A stretch of 64,000 nt of DNA. It comes from Prevotella sp. Its GTDB lineage: Bacteria > Bacteroidota > Bacteroidia > Bacteroidales > Bacteroidaceae. The position numbers and the translations under genes were made by a program. The stretch is from positions 1 through 64,000 of the forward strand of contig SUYI01000010.1 in assembly GCA_015060485.1 (NCBI GenBank), in the 5' to 3' direction. The notes below the pieces were generated by a model. The model was not told where the DNA came from. It saw only the letters and a program-made list of their open reading frames with translations, and searched no databases. Shown one piece after another: positions 1-8,723 of this stretch. The first letter of the stretch is position 1, and every line of letters begins with the position of its first letter.

Positions 1-2
1 GT

Positions 3-320
3 ATCAACCACGGTCTGAAGGCCAAGGGCGGTATGGGTAAGAGCCAGGCTGAGGAGAAGAAGGCTGTTGAGTGCGGCTACTGGCACCTCTGGCGCTACAA
101 CCCAGCTCTGGCTGAGGAAGGCAAGAACCCATTCTCACTCGACTCTAAGGAGCCTAACTGGGAGAACTTCCATGACTTCCTGCTTGGTGAGGTCCGTTAC
201 CTCTCCGTCAAGAAGGCCTACCCCAACGAGGCCGAGGAGCTCTTCGCCGAGGCTCAGAAGATGGCCCAGATCCGTTACAAGACCTACATCCGCAAGGCTG
301 CAGAGAACTGGGAAGACTAA
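3..320 (+). CDS. nifJ: Pyruvate:ferredoxin (flavodoxin) oxidoreductase, C-terminal end only
   Basis: This is the last ~105 codons of a gene entering from the left edge; the frame is open from base 3, so the ATG at 33 is internal. The tail has the family's closing pattern: a GYW-LWRYNP stretch, then GKNPF-LDSKEP, then an EVRY segment and a final helix rich in Glu and Ala. The enzyme converts pyruvate and CoA to acetyl-CoA, CO2 and reduced ferredoxin in the cytoplasm of anaerobes. It is followed by two hairpins (331-351 and 375-398) that end its transcription. The family is recognised from memory of the C-terminus; the catalytic domains lie outside the window. Confidence 0.88.
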   Translation: MNHGLKAKGGMGKSQAEEKKAVECGYWHLWRYNPALAEEGKNPFSLDSKEPNWENFHDFLLGEVRYLSVKKAYPNEAEELFAEAQKMAQIRYKTYIRKAAENWED

Positions 321-374
321 GAAGAAGTGTGGTCAGCGGTTTTGCCGCTGACACACCCCTACTCCATAAGAAAA

Positions 375-405
375 GGAGCATCCGTTTGTAGATGCTCCTT
401 TTTAT
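375..405. terminator. Bidirectional rho-independent terminator
   Basis: A perfect 8-bp stem (375-382 with 391-398) encloses an 8-nt loop and is followed on the plus strand by a T-rich run; the upstream AAAA gives a U-run on the minus strand. It sits between the convergent nifJ and esterase genes, so it can serve both. A second perfect 8-bp hairpin lies just upstream at 331-351. Confidence 0.85.
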
Positions 406-428
406 TTTTATTCAACCTTTTTTGTTCG

Positions 429-1253
429 CTACTTTGTGCGGAAAGGCTTGAGGACAGGAATTTCCTCGCAGAGGGCATCAGCCAAGAGATTGGCGACTAC
501 TTGGGCTCCATAGATGTTATAGTGGGTGTTGTCCTGCTTACCTTTGGGTTCACTGGGTTCTTCGCCTGGGCGGAACCACATGTGGAGTTTTTTGGAACCT
601 TCGGTACCAAGACCCTGTTCCAAGTCATGTGTGATGCGGTTTGCGTCGACGAAGTAGCAGTTCATGCGCTGAGCCACATCGCGGGGAGCGACACGATAAA
701 GTCCGTGAGTATCAATGAGCGAATCGCCCTCAACCATCTTAACACCATCTTTGAAAGTGGTGTTGCGCAATAGTTCGTCGTCAGCCACCTCAGGGGCTTT
801 TACAAAGAAGTTACGACGTACAACGCTATTCATTAGCACGGGAATGCCACCGCGTTCGCGAGTCTCACGGACATATTTGGCTAGCGTGTAATCAAAGGTT
901 GAACCCGGGTCTGTGTGACGGGCGGGTTGAGCTTTCTCGTCATTATGTCCGAACTGGATGATGACATAGTCGCCTGGACGGATAAGGGAAAGCACCTTGT
1001 CCCAGCGGCCCTCGTCGATGAAACTCTTTGACGAGCGGCCATTTACAGCGTGGTTGTCGACACGGATATACTCCGGATTGAAGCAGCGTTGCAGCATCAT
1101 AGCCCAACCACGTTCGACTTTGCCACCCGTTGTGTCTTTGTTGGCTGCCGTAGAGTCACCAATTACAAAGATTGTTGTTGTTTTGTCCTTACTAGCCGAC
1201 ATAAGCACAAAGGATAGTACAACGAGGAAGAAAATAATAGTGAATTTTCTCAT
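429..1253 (-). CDS. Exported SGNH/GDSL esterase, rhamnogalacturonan acetylesterase-like (CE12)
   Basis: A 274-aa protein with an N-terminal signal peptide (about residues 1-20). The GDS block (IGDSTAA, Ser34 predicted nucleophile) is followed by the NGRSSKSF block, a GHND block and a C-terminal DNTHYN segment carrying the catalytic Asp and His. This order matches carbohydrate esterase family 12, which removes acetyl groups from pectic rhamnogalacturonan. It would act in the periplasm or at the surface. The ATG overlaps the hisS stop by 4 bp (ATGA), so the two genes are probably co-transcribed. That pairing of a translation enzyme with a polysaccharide esterase is incidental in function. Substrate is inferred from family only. 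Confidence 0.85.
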   Translation of the reverse strand: MRKFTIIFFLVVLSFVLMSASKDKTTTIFVIGDSTAANKDTTGGKVERGWAMMLQRCFNPEYIRVDNHAVNGRSSKSFIDEGRWDKVLSLIRPGDYVIIQFGHNDEKAQPARHTDPGSTFDYTLAKYVRETRERGGIPVLMNSVVRRNFFVKAPEVADDELLRNTTFKDGVKMVEGDSLIDTHGLYRVAPRDVAQRMNCYFVDANRITHDLEQGLGTEGSKKLHMWFRPGEEPSEPKGKQDNTHYNIYGAQVVANLLADALCEEIPVLKPFRTK

Positions 1254-2617
1254 ATTAGTAGTTTATTGATCAGTTCGTCAGCCGTTAGCATCTGCTGCTC
1301 GCCGGTTTCCATATTCTTCAGAGTAATCTGTCCGGCCTGGATCTCATTCTCACCAGCCAGTGCCACAAAAGGAATATGTTTGGCATTGGCATACGACATC
1401 TGCTTTTTCATCTTTGAAGCATCAGGGTAAATTTCTGCACGGATACCGCGCATGCGTACCTTATATAATATGGGCATGCAGTAAACCGTTTCCTGTTCTC
1501 CAAAGTTGATGAAGAGTACCTGTGTGGTGTTCAGCGAATCCTTGGGATAAAGGTCGAGCACATTGAGCACATCATAGATGCGATCGACGCCAAACGAAAT
1601 ACCTACACCAGAGATACCTGGCATACCAAATATACCTGTTAAGTTGTCGTAACGACCACCACCAGAAATAGATCCCATAGGTGTATCAAGTGCTTTTACC
1701 TCGAAGATGGCCCCCGTATAGTAACTCAAACCACGAGCCAGCGTGAGATCTAATTGTATCTCATTCTTAAGCGTGCCAAGTTGAGTCAGCATATTCAGAA
1801 TGAATCGTATTTCCTCGACGCCTTTCAGACCGGTCTCGCTTGAAGCAAGCACCTCAGCAACGGTATTCAGCTTCTGTTCGTTGGTACCTTCCAGCATGAT
1901 GATGGGCTGCAGCTTCTGAATCTGCTCGTCTGTCAAACCATTCTCGCACAATTCAGCATTTACGTTGTCGATGCCAATCTTATCGAGTTTGTCGATGGCA
2001 ACCGTAATGTCTACTATTTTATCTGCAGCACCAATCACTTCGGCAATACCCGTCAGAATCTTGCGGTTATTGACCTTGATCTGCACACGCACACCAAAAC
2101 GCGTGAAAACAGTATCAACAATCTGCATCAGTTCAACCTCGTTGATGAGTGAGTCAGAACCCACCACATCACCATCAAACTGATAGAACTCACGATAGCG
2201 TCCCTTCTGAGGACGGTCGGCACGCCAAACAGGCTGCACCTGATAGCGTTTGAACGGTAGTTGCAACTCCTCGCGGTGCATCACCACATAACGGGCAAAA
2301 GGCACAGTGAGGTCGTAGCGCAGACCTTTCTCACAAATCTTCGAAGCCAAGCGAAGCGTGTTACGCTCCTTGAGCTCCTCGTCATCAATTTTCGAGAGAT
2401 AATCGCCCGAGTTCAGTATCTTAAACAACAATTTATCGCCTTCCTCGCCATACTTCCCCATCAGCGTAGCTAGCGTTTCCTGAGCGGGTGTTTCTATCTG
2501 CTGGAAACCATAGAGCTCATAGACGGAGCGGATGGTATTGAAAATATAGTTGCGCTTGGCCATCTCTTCAGGGCCAAAGTCGCGCGTTCCTTTAGGAATA
2601 CTTGGCTTTTGTGCCAT
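1250..2617 (-). CDS. hisS: Histidyl-tRNA synthetase
   Basis: A 455-aa class II aminoacyl-tRNA synthetase that charges tRNA-His. Visible signatures are the motif 2 region ([18 protein letters not shown]), the histidine-binding segment [10 protein letters not shown], and the motif 3 region SGGGRYDNL. The C-terminal anticodon-binding domain follows from about residue 360. Length is normal for the Bacteroidota form. It lies downstream of purA across a 33-bp gap made of T-rich short repeats, and overlaps the esterase gene by 4 bp at its 3' end. The order fur-family gene, purA, hisS, esterase reads as one minus-strand operon. Confidence 0.97.
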   Translation of the reverse strand: MAQKPSIPKGTRDFGPEEMAKRNYIFNTIRSVYELYGFQQIETPAQETLATLMGKYGEEGDKLLFKILNSGDYLSKIDDEELKERNTLRLASKICEKGLRYDLTVPFARYVVMHREELQLPFKRYQVQPVWRADRPQKGRYREFYQFDGDVVGSDSLINEVELMQIVDTVFTRFGVRVQIKVNNRKILTGIAEVIGAADKIVDITVAIDKLDKIGIDNVNAELCENGLTDEQIQKLQPIIMLEGTNEQKLNTVAEVLASSETGLKGVEEIRFILNMLTQLGTLKNEIQLDLTLARGLSYYTGAIFEVKALDTPMGSISGGGRYDNLTGIFGMPGISGVGISFGVDRIYDVLNVLDLYPKDSLNTTQVLFINFGEQETVYCMPILYKVRMRGIRAEIYPDASKMKKQMSYANAKHIPFVALAGENEIQAGQITLKNMETGEQQMLTADELINKLLI

Positions 2618-2650
2618 TTTTACTTATTTAACCTTTTACTTTTTATCTTT

Positions 2651-3922
2651 TTACTTTCTCACGATGGTCTGTGCACGATCAGGACCAATGCTGATAATCT
2701 TAATCGGCGTCTCGAGTTCCTTCTCCAGGAAAGCGATATAATCCTTAAAAGCCTTCGGGAACTGGTCTTCACTAGTGAACTTCGTCATATCGGTCTGCCA
2801 GCCAGGGAGTTCTTTGTAGATAGGTTCTATGCCTTTCTCGATATCGTAGGGGAAGTCGCGCGTTTCGACGCCATTCACCTTATAAGCCGTACAAGCCTTG
2901 ATGGTGGGGAAGTCGTCCAGCACATCGCTCTTCATCATGATGAGCTGGGTAACACCATTCACCATGATGCTGTAACGCAGGGCCACAAGGTCAATCCATC
3001 CGCAACGGCGCTCACGACCCGTCACAGCACCATATTCATGACCCAAGTCGCGAATCTTCTTGCCAGTCTCGTCGAATAGTTCCGTTGGGAATGGTCCGGC
3101 ACCGACGCGAGTGCAGTAAGCCTTCATGATGCCAAACACCTCGCCTATCTTGTTGGGACCAATACCCAACCCCGTGCAGGCACCCGCACAGATAGTATTC
3201 GAAGAGGTCACAAAAGGATAGCTGCCAAAGTCAACATCAAGCATAGTACCCTGGGCACCCTCACAAAGAATATTCTTGCCCGAACGTAATATCAGATTGA
3301 TTTCGTGCTCGCTATCTACCAAATGGAATTGACGGAGATACTCGATACCTTCCAGCCACTTCTTCTCGACTTCGTCGATATCATACTCAAAGTTCAGCGA
3401 CTTCAAGATAGTTTCGTGGCGAGCCTTGTGGGCAGCATACTTCTCTTCGAAATTCTCGAGAATATCGCCTACACGTAGACCATTACGTGACACCTTGTCG
3501 GTATATGTTGGACCAATGCCCTTACCTGTAGTACCTACCTTGTTCTTACCCTTCTGAGCCTCGTAAGCAGCATCGAGCACACGATGGGTAGGCATAATCA
3601 AGTGAGCTTTCTTTGAAATATGAAGACGTTCCTTTAGCTCGTGGCCACTGGCTTCAAGCGCTTTGGCTTCGTCCATAAACAAATCAGGAGCCAGTACAAC
3701 ACCATTGCCAATAATATTAACCTTGCCACCCTGGAAGATGCCTGAGGGAATAGAGCGCAATACATACTTCTGACCTTCGAACTCCAAGGTGTGTCCCGCA
3801 TTGGGGCCACCCTGAAAACGGGCTATCACATCATACTGAGGGGTCAGTACGTCGACCACCTTTCCTTTACCTTCATCTCCCCACTGCAAACCGAGTAGGA
3901 CATCAACTTTTCCTTGATTCAT
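2651..3922 (-). CDS. purA: Adenylosuccinate synthetase
   Basis: A 423-aa enzyme joining IMP and aspartate with GTP hydrolysis, the first committed step to AMP. The N-terminal P-loop-like GLQWGDEGKGKVVDVL carries the catalytic Asp, GPNAGHT contributes the catalytic His, and KVGTTGKGIGP and GRERRCGW are the IMP-binding segments. Full length. Its start lies 20 bp inside the 3' end of the upstream Fur-family gene, which suggests translational coupling. No riboswitch-like leader is visible because it is embedded in the operon. Confidence 0.97.
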   Translation of the reverse strand: MNQGKVDVLLGLQWGDEGKGKVVDVLTPQYDVIARFQGGPNAGHTLEFEGQKYVLRSIPSGIFQGGKVNIIGNGVVLAPDLFMDEAKALEASGHELKERLHISKKAHLIMPTHRVLDAAYEAQKGKNKVGTTGKGIGPTYTDKVSRNGLRVGDILENFEEKYAAHKARHETILKSLNFEYDIDEVEKKWLEGIEYLRQFHLVDSEHEINLILRSGKNILCEGAQGTMLDVDFGSYPFVTSSNTICAGACTGLGIGPNKIGEVFGIMKAYCTRVGAGPFPTELFDETGKKIRDLGHEYGAVTGRERRCGWIDLVALRYSIMVNGVTQLIMMKSDVLDDFPTIKACTAYKVNGVETRDFPYDIEKGIEPIYKELPGWQTDMTKFTSEDQFPKAFKDYIAFLEKELETPIKIISIGPDRAQTIVRK

Positions 3923-4412
3923 TTTTTATATTACTTTTTGCTATATTATGTTTCGATTGTTGTCGAGTGATCTTAGCTTGACAGGTACTACAAATACCAT
4001 ATACATATAACGTAAAGCCATCTTTTCGGAAACGCTTCAGATGCAGGGCATTAATAGCTTCATTAATCTTAGCAGATTTAAACTCCGAGACTTTACCACA
4101 GACAGTACAGATTTGGTGACAATGACTGTTATTGTCATAGCAGGCCTCATACTTTGTCGAACCTTGAAAACGGTGACGGATAACCAGTCGCAGTGCCATG
4201 AACAACTTCAACGTGTTGTAAAGTGTTGCTCGGCTCACTGGGAAACGTGCTTTCTTATTCAACTTTTCACCCAACTCCTCCAAGGTAAAATGCTCATTGC
4301 TGTCATAGACAGCATCAAGAATGGCAAATCGCTCTGGAGTCTTGCGCAAATGATTCTGTTCTAAATAGTTGGTCAGAATATTCTTGACCGTAGCTTTGAC
4401 GTTTTCTTTCAT
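3903..4412 (-). CDS. Fur-family metal/peroxide-responsive transcriptional regulator
   Basis: A 169-aa protein with an N-terminal winged helix (RKTPERFAILDAVY, then SRATLYNTLKLF as recognition helix), a His-rich hinge (CYDNNSHCHQICTVCGK) and two Cys-x2-Cys pairs (CTVC, CSTC) expected to hold structural zinc. Whether it senses iron, zinc or peroxide cannot be told from sequence. A Bacteroidota-type -7 box (TAATTTTG, minus strand at 4443-4450) lies between the gene and the integrated element, so it probably keeps its own promoter; the nearest -33 TTG is 22 bp away, a little long. Before the element arrived, the gene at 17132-17773 would have ended about 70 bp upstream of it. Confidence 0.9.
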   Translation of the reverse strand: MKENVKATVKNILTNYLEQNHLRKTPERFAILDAVYDSNEHFTLEELGEKLNKKARFPVSRATLYNTLKLFMALRLVIRHRFQGSTKYEACYDNNSHCHQICTVCGKVSEFKSAKINEAINALHLKRFRKDGFTLYVYGICSTCQAKITRQQSKHNIAKSNIKNESRKS

Positions 4413-4481
4413 GTGATGTGGCTAAATCGGTTAAAAACCGCACAAAATTAATACTTTTTATTCAGAAAACGGCAAGAATTA

Positions 4482-4512
4482 TTTAAAAAAGTTCTAAATT
4501 GACCGATTTCAG
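4482..4512. repeat. Left attachment repeat of the element (att)
   Basis: A 31-bp copy identical to 17131-17161; on the minus strand it reads as the last codons and stop of the alkylation-repair-like gene. The next base differs (T at 4513, C at 17162), a synonymous GCG-to-GCA change in the reading frame, and then GCAC is shared. The element therefore carries at least 36 bp derived from the target gene's 3' end. Confidence 0.88.
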
Positions 4513-4614
4513 TGCACAATTATAAGCCAAATGCACAATCAAATATCTAGAATTATGTAAAAAGGTCATCTCTGTAGCCCAGATTAAGAACAGAAAATAA
4601 GAACAAATGTTATT

Positions 4615-6489
4615 ATGGAAAATCAGAAGTTTCTAAATTTTGGACTAAGATTTAATCTACGTCAAACTAGAGAGAATAAGCCTACGATTATTTATGCAGT
4701 ATTCGTTTGTAATGGTATTCAACACAAAGTAAATACCATGCTGAAAGTATATCCAGAACATTGGGACAACAAAGCACAAACTGCTACAGTATCTAATCGA
4801 CTCTCAAAATTGGATAATAGGAACAATTTAATAGCAAATAAAAAAATAGCTGCAATTTATGAATCATTTAAGCAAAAAAAAGCGTATCTTTGCAATCAAG
4901 AAACTAATTATGATTTATCCAATGAGATTGCGGATGCCATTAATCCGAATCTGAAACACAGAAGAAAAAGTATGACCACTTACAAAATGAAGATAAGAAA
5001 AGTTCTTGGTGATATTGCATATAAGTACCAGACCGCTAAGACATGCGAACAATCACTTTTCAATATCAAGAAGTTCAATTCGTTTCTTGAAGAGAAAGGT
5101 ATAAATGATGATATTAACTCACTAAGCGGAAAACTTCTAAATGATTACCAAAACTACTTAGTCGAAAATGATTTACAGATTAAAACTATCAGTCGATATG
5201 TTAGAGGTATAAAAACTCTTATTAATTATCTCAATAAGGATGAAGATTTTGACATCAAAATCGATATCTCAGCGCTTAATATCTTGAAAGACAAAAGAAC
5301 AACTGAACAGAAGAAGAGTAAGAATGTTCCCTTAACAGAATCACAACTTTTAGACATTTACAATCTTACAGACTTAACAGCTAGAGAAGAAGAAGCTAGG
5401 GACTTATTTATATGTCAAAGTCTATTAGGACAGCGTATTAGTGATATGCCTAAGATATTTAAAGGCGATTACACAACCAATCATTATGAGAATGGACTTG
5501 AAACTATTTCTTTTAATGTTCAAAAAACAGGTGAAGAAGCTACGTTATTTCTATTTACTATAGCAAAGAATATTATTAGCAAGTATCGTACAAAACAATT
5601 CCAATATTTCAATCTATTTGAAGCTGACGAAAAGAAAATCGTAAATAATGAAATGGCTATTAACGCCACTATAAAAGAAGTGTGTAAGAAAGCTGGTCTA
5701 TTGGCAGAAATCAATTTTACTATTCAAGTTGGAGATAAAATTAAAAACGAAAGAAAACCACTTTACCAATTAATGCACACCCACATAGCACGTCACACAT
5801 TTATTACCCTAATGTGCAAAATGGGTATTCCCAAAGAGACTGTTATTATAGCAACTGCGCACTCTGATGAAAAAATGATTAATGAAGTTTATCTTCATGA
5901 AACTGCTAGTGACAAGGGAGCGAAATTAATTGAAGCACTGCAAAAGAACAGCGAAAACAGTTCCTTATTCTCTATATCAAAAACGAATTGCGACAAACTA
6001 TTAACAGACCTATTTGCTTACGACAAATTGCTAATGTTGAAAGAAGCAGACGAAAGCTGTATTAATATCGAAGAATTAGAAGAATGCAAAGATGTCATCA
6101 AAACCATCCGACAAATCCCATCAATTAAAATTCCTACAAACATAGATAAATCGGAAGTAGATGAGAAAATTGGAAAGGTATTCCCTACCCTATTGTTGTT
6201 TGCAGACAGTGCCTCATTGATCTTGTTCATTCAGAAAATTGCAGGAAGTGGCATCTCTAATCAGATAACCGACTCAACAAAGAATGATCTTATCCATGAT
6301 CTTCAAGCATTAGATGATGAAAGAAAATTCTGTAAAAAACTATTAGATATATGGCAAGAAGAACAAACAAAGAAAGGTTTTATCAATAAACTAACAGGGC
6401 AAAAAGATGACAGGACGCTTACTTTAGGAGAAGTCTTTAAAGAAGCTAAAGAGATTGCTCTTAGAAAGGACAATAAAAAAGGACAATAA
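4615..6489 (+). CDS. Tyrosine recombinase (integrase) of the element
   Basis: A 624-aa phage-type integrase. An N-terminal Arm-DNA-binding-like region (LRFNLRQTRENKPTIIYAVF) is followed by a SAM-like core-binding domain (about 115-235) and the catalytic domain. The catalytic residues can be placed: Arg274 (GQRISD), His390-x2-Arg393 (HIARHTF), His416 (ATAHSDEK) and Tyr426 (NEVYLH). About 190 residues follow the catalytic tyrosine, which is long for the family; they contain no motif I recognise. It starts 100 bp inside the left att repeat and points into the element, the usual arrangement for excision and integration. It probably recombines the 31-bp repeats at both ends. Confidence 0.93.
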   Translation: MENQKFLNFGLRFNLRQTRENKPTIIYAVFVCNGIQHKVNTMLKVYPEHWDNKAQTATVSNRLSKLDNRNNLIANKKIAAIYESFKQKKAYLCNQETNYDLSNEIADAINPNLKHRRKSMTTYKMKIRKVLGDIAYKYQTAKTCEQSLFNIKKFNSFLEEKGINDDINSLSGKLLNDYQNYLVENDLQIKTISRYVRGIKTLINYLNKDEDFDIKIDISALNILKDKRTTEQKKSKNVPLTESQLLDIYNLTDLTAREEEARDLFICQSLLGQRISDMPKIFKGDYTTNHYENGLETISFNVQKTGEEATLFLFTIAKNIISKYRTKQFQYFNLFEADEKKIVNNEMAINATIKEVCKKAGLLAEINFTIQVGDKIKNERKPLYQLMHTHIARHTFITLMCKMGIPKETVIIATAHSDEKMINEVYLHETASDKGAKLIEALQKNSENSSLFSISKTNCDKLLTDLFAYDKLLMLKEADESCINIEELEECKDVIKTIRQIPSIKIPTNIDKSEVDEKIGKVFPTLLLFADSASLILFIQKIAGSGISNQITDSTKNDLIHDLQALDDERKFCKKLLDIWQEEQTKKGFINKLTGQKDDRTLTLGEVFKEAKEIALRKDNKKGQ

Positions 6490-6493
6490 AAAA

Positions 6494-6527
6494 CGCAACC
6501 ATCACAAAATTAATAGTGGTGGTTGCG
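6494..6527. terminator. Convergent terminator between integrase and winged-helix gene
   Basis: A 12-bp stem with one G-U pair (6494-6505 with 6516-6527) around a 10-nt AT loop. On the minus strand it is followed by a run of T, ending the winged-helix transcript; the plus-strand tail is weaker. Confidence 0.75.
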
Positions 6528-6552
6528 TAATAATTATTTATGCTGAAACCCT

Positions 6553-7182
6553 TCACCATCTAAGTGGGGAAGATGATAATTTATGATTCAAGATTTCTTC
6601 GTCCGTAAGGCTTTCTGGATAGAATTCCCTAACAAATTCATATTCGGACTTCTCGTCAATAATAAATAGATTGGAATTGAGTAACCTGATTCCTTTTTTA
6701 TCCCGTTTGATATAGCCTGAAGACTCTGCTTCTTGTAGGTATCTTTCGACAGTTGATTTACTATAAACAAAAGTATCAGCAAGTGCTCTAACAGAATATC
6801 GACAGAGATTAGAAAAATTGTAGCATCTTAGCTTCAACTGCACTAGAAAACCCATAAGTTCTCTTCTAATCGGCTCCTTAAGCAAATCCATGCTTACCAA
6901 TGCATAATGTTCAGTAAACAGATAGTAGTGATTAAATCGGAAAGTTCCTCTTTCACCTTTTCGACGTTCAGTTATTTTCTTAATAATTCCTTTCTTATCA
7001 AAGTCACAAATGTGTTTTGATATTGCCTCTCTTCTAAGTCCAGTTAGTTCTGCTAAAGTATCTTCATTAACGTTACTTTCATTCGTTTCATAATCTGACT
7101 TGGAAGCCAAAACCAAATAAATGTAGGCTTCTAGCGGTTTTAGTTTATCGGCAACAATTTGGGGTATTTTTCTGTAATTCAT
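6553..7182 (-). CDS. Winged-helix DNA-binding protein, possible replication initiator or regulator of the element
   Basis: A 209-aa protein with two helix-turn-helix-like regions. The first (about 35-75) reads VNEDTLAELTGLRREAISKHICDF and has the look of a winged helix-turn-helix. The second (about 133-160) reads SVRALADTFVYSKSTVERYLQEAESSGYI. A tandem pair of winged helices is seen in plasmid replication initiators and in some MarR-like regulators; I cannot choose between them. It starts inside the 58-codon ORF upstream, so translation may be coupled. A cluster of short direct repeats lies ~240 bp upstream and could be its binding site. Confidence 0.65.
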   Translation of the reverse strand: MNYRKIPQIVADKLKPLEAYIYLVLASKSDYETNESNVNEDTLAELTGLRREAISKHICDFDKKGIIKKITERRKGERGTFRFNHYYLFTEHYALVSMDLLKEPIRRELMGFLVQLKLRCYNFSNLCRYSVRALADTFVYSKSTVERYLQEAESSGYIKRDKKGIRLLNSNLFIIDEKSEYEFVREFYPESLTDEEILNHKLSSSPLRW

Positions 7183-7321
7183 CGAAGTCGGCCACGCTTG
7201 AATTATTGATTATTCTGAAATTATCTTCTTTCCATAATTTATTAAAGAACTGTTTTCCAAAGTGTTTTTTAGCTTCTTTTCTGTTGGAAAACCTTTGTAG
7301 CGTTTCTTTGTATTCTAACAT
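7145..7321 (-). CDS. Small basic protein of 58 aa overlapping the winged-helix gene
   Basis: An ATG at 7321 opens 58 codons ending in TAA at 7145, overlapping the start of the winged-helix gene by 38 bp. The product is Lys- and Phe-rich (for example RFSNRKEAKKHFGKQFF, about residues 10-26) and looks like true coding sequence. The tandem order, overlap and shared strand suggest a two-gene unit. Function is unknown; a small accessory DNA-binding protein is one possibility. It is too short for most gene callers. Confidence 0.5.
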   Translation of the reverse strand: MLEYKETLQRFSNRKEAKKHFGKQFFNKLWKEDNFRIINNSSVADFDELQKNTPNCCR

Positions 7322-7422
7322 CGTTATTTTATGTTACCATTCAACAATCCCCCAAATTGACGGGAATCTGAAAGATTTCCGTTTAATAGGGATTAGTATT
7401 ATAGGTATTAGTATGTTGTGAA

Positions 7423-7458
7423 CCTCATGGGACACCTCATGTTAGCCTCATGGGACAC
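7423..7458. repeat. Iteron-like direct repeats upstream of the small ORF and winged-helix genes
   Basis: The 13-mer cctcatgggacac occurs at 7423-7435 and 7446-7458. The 7-mer core cctcatg occurs three times, at 7423, 7435 and 7446, with spacings of 12 and 11 bp, about one helical turn. The adjacent region (7391-7415) has a second repeat of attagtat. This fits either an operator for the winged-helix protein or a set of replication iterons. Confidence 0.5.
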
Positions 7459-8105
7459 TTAAAAATCTCAACTTTAGAATGGTCATATATTGCTATTATC
7501 GTATATCACAGCAACTCATCGGAACAAGAGACGCATTTCTACGCCTCCTGTCTCCCCATATATCTGATAGCCTATTATTCGATTATCTCACAGCGATTTT
7601 CATGGTATTTTCTAGTTCCTGATTTTCAGTAGCTCTAAATATTTTTCAGTTTTTTCTATTGAACGGAATCACTGTGTATTATCCTCTATAGTGTTTCTTC
7701 TCATTGTACTATATTCAAGTAGCCACTAACCTTGGTTGATGTTGATTAAACTTGTCCGAATTATTAGCGAATTATAGCGGCACCTGAATACGGCGAACTC
7801 ACACCCATTTTTAGAACAGAAATTTTTTCTCTCTTTTATAAGGTAGCTTTGAAAATTTTTGTTCTGTCACCAACAGAAAACAAAGGAACGCCATTTCTGA
7901 ACGCTCCCTTGTATCATTGCAACTATGTAGTAAACATATTATCGGTTTCCTGATATTCATAGTTAAAAAAAATTAAACACCAAACGATAAACCAGAAACA
8001 CCTCTAATTCAAGTATCTTGGGGTAAGAGTGACATTTTTACTAAGGAGTATATAAAACCGTTTTCCTCTTGGAAATGTCTTAGTTTTCGTTAGTTCCAAG
8101 TCTGA
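7459..8105. other. Long non-coding stretch of the element
   Basis: About 650 bp without a convincing gene; the short open frames at 7206-7421 and 7450-7632 lack coding character. Visible structure: a direct repeat of gaattat-agc (about 7758-7778), an imperfect inverted repeat (agaacagaaatttttt near 7813 against aaaatttttgttctgt near 7851), and a perfect 7-bp inverted repeat (8068-8074 with 8094-8100) just past the metallopeptidase stop. A transfer origin or integration-related site could lie here, but nothing proves it. Confidence 0.4.
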
Positions 8106-8714
8106 TTAAATATAAATCTCTTTCTTACAAGTTTCACAGAAGTTCTCTTTATTAGAAAAATCAGCATGACCTTTAGCATCCTGCATGATGCAGTTTGAAT
8201 TATCCTCCGGACAATGACTGTAGTTGCAAGCAGTATGAGTAAACTCATGAGTAACCACCTTCCAATAATCACGTTTCTTGTTCTTTAGCCTATAGTCAGA
8301 AACCACGCAGGCGTATGTACCATGTATGCTAAGCCCCAGCACTCCCCAATCTGGTTTCCCTTTATATGGATATGAAACGTCCTTATGGGTTAGACCAATC
8401 ATGATCCTATGGTCGCCAGCATCCTTCTTTAATGAATTGATAATCTTATCTGCACGATAGCGTGTCTTTGCATCATTCATCAGGTCAGCAGAGAGTTTCT
8501 TATTTGGTAAAACTTCAAATTCAAACTCCACGCCATATAGCTCTAAGAACTTCTTTTCCAACACTTTACTTAACTGCTTTGCTTCCTGTTGTGTATAGTT
8601 ATCGTATGGTTGTAAGCAGATAGTAGGCGGACACGTACAGTTTGCATGTTCCGTTTTCTTGCAACCGCATAGCGTAAACAAAATTAGCAACACATATAAT
8701 AATGTTCTACTCAT
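8106..8714 (-). CDS. Archaemetzincin-like zinc metallopeptidase lipoprotein
   Basis: A 202-aa protein with a lipoprotein signal peptide (LFTLCGC, predicted lipidated Cys near residue 17-19). The zinc site reads HEFTHTACNYSHC (His156, Glu157, His160, His167, Cys168), followed by CIM (Cys175, Met177) and a final C-x2-C (Cys193, Cys196). This is the archaemetzincin pattern, HExxHxxGxxHC with extra cysteines. Here, however, the third ligand is one residue further away and the Gly is absent. It would be an envelope-anchored peptidase. It is the third gene of the LytTR operon, 9 bp after the transpeptidase-like gene. Whether it is active is uncertain because of the altered spacing. Confidence 0.75.
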   Translation of the reverse strand: MSRTLLYVLLILFTLCGCKKTEHANCTCPPTICLQPYDNYTQQEAKQLSKVLEKKFLELYGVEFEFEVLPNKKLSADLMNDAKTRYRADKIINSLKKDAGDHRIMIGLTHKDVSYPYKGKPDWGVLGLSIHGTYACVVSDYRLKNKKRDYWKVVTHEFTHTACNYSHCPEDNSNCIMQDAKGHADFSNKENFCETCKKEIYI

Positions 8715-8723
8715 ATCCTACAA

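Noticed and set aside
7206..7632. Two plus-strand open frames of 71 and 60 codons
   Set aside because: Composition is not coding-like, they run over the repeat cluster and oppose the better minus-strand 58-codon ORF.
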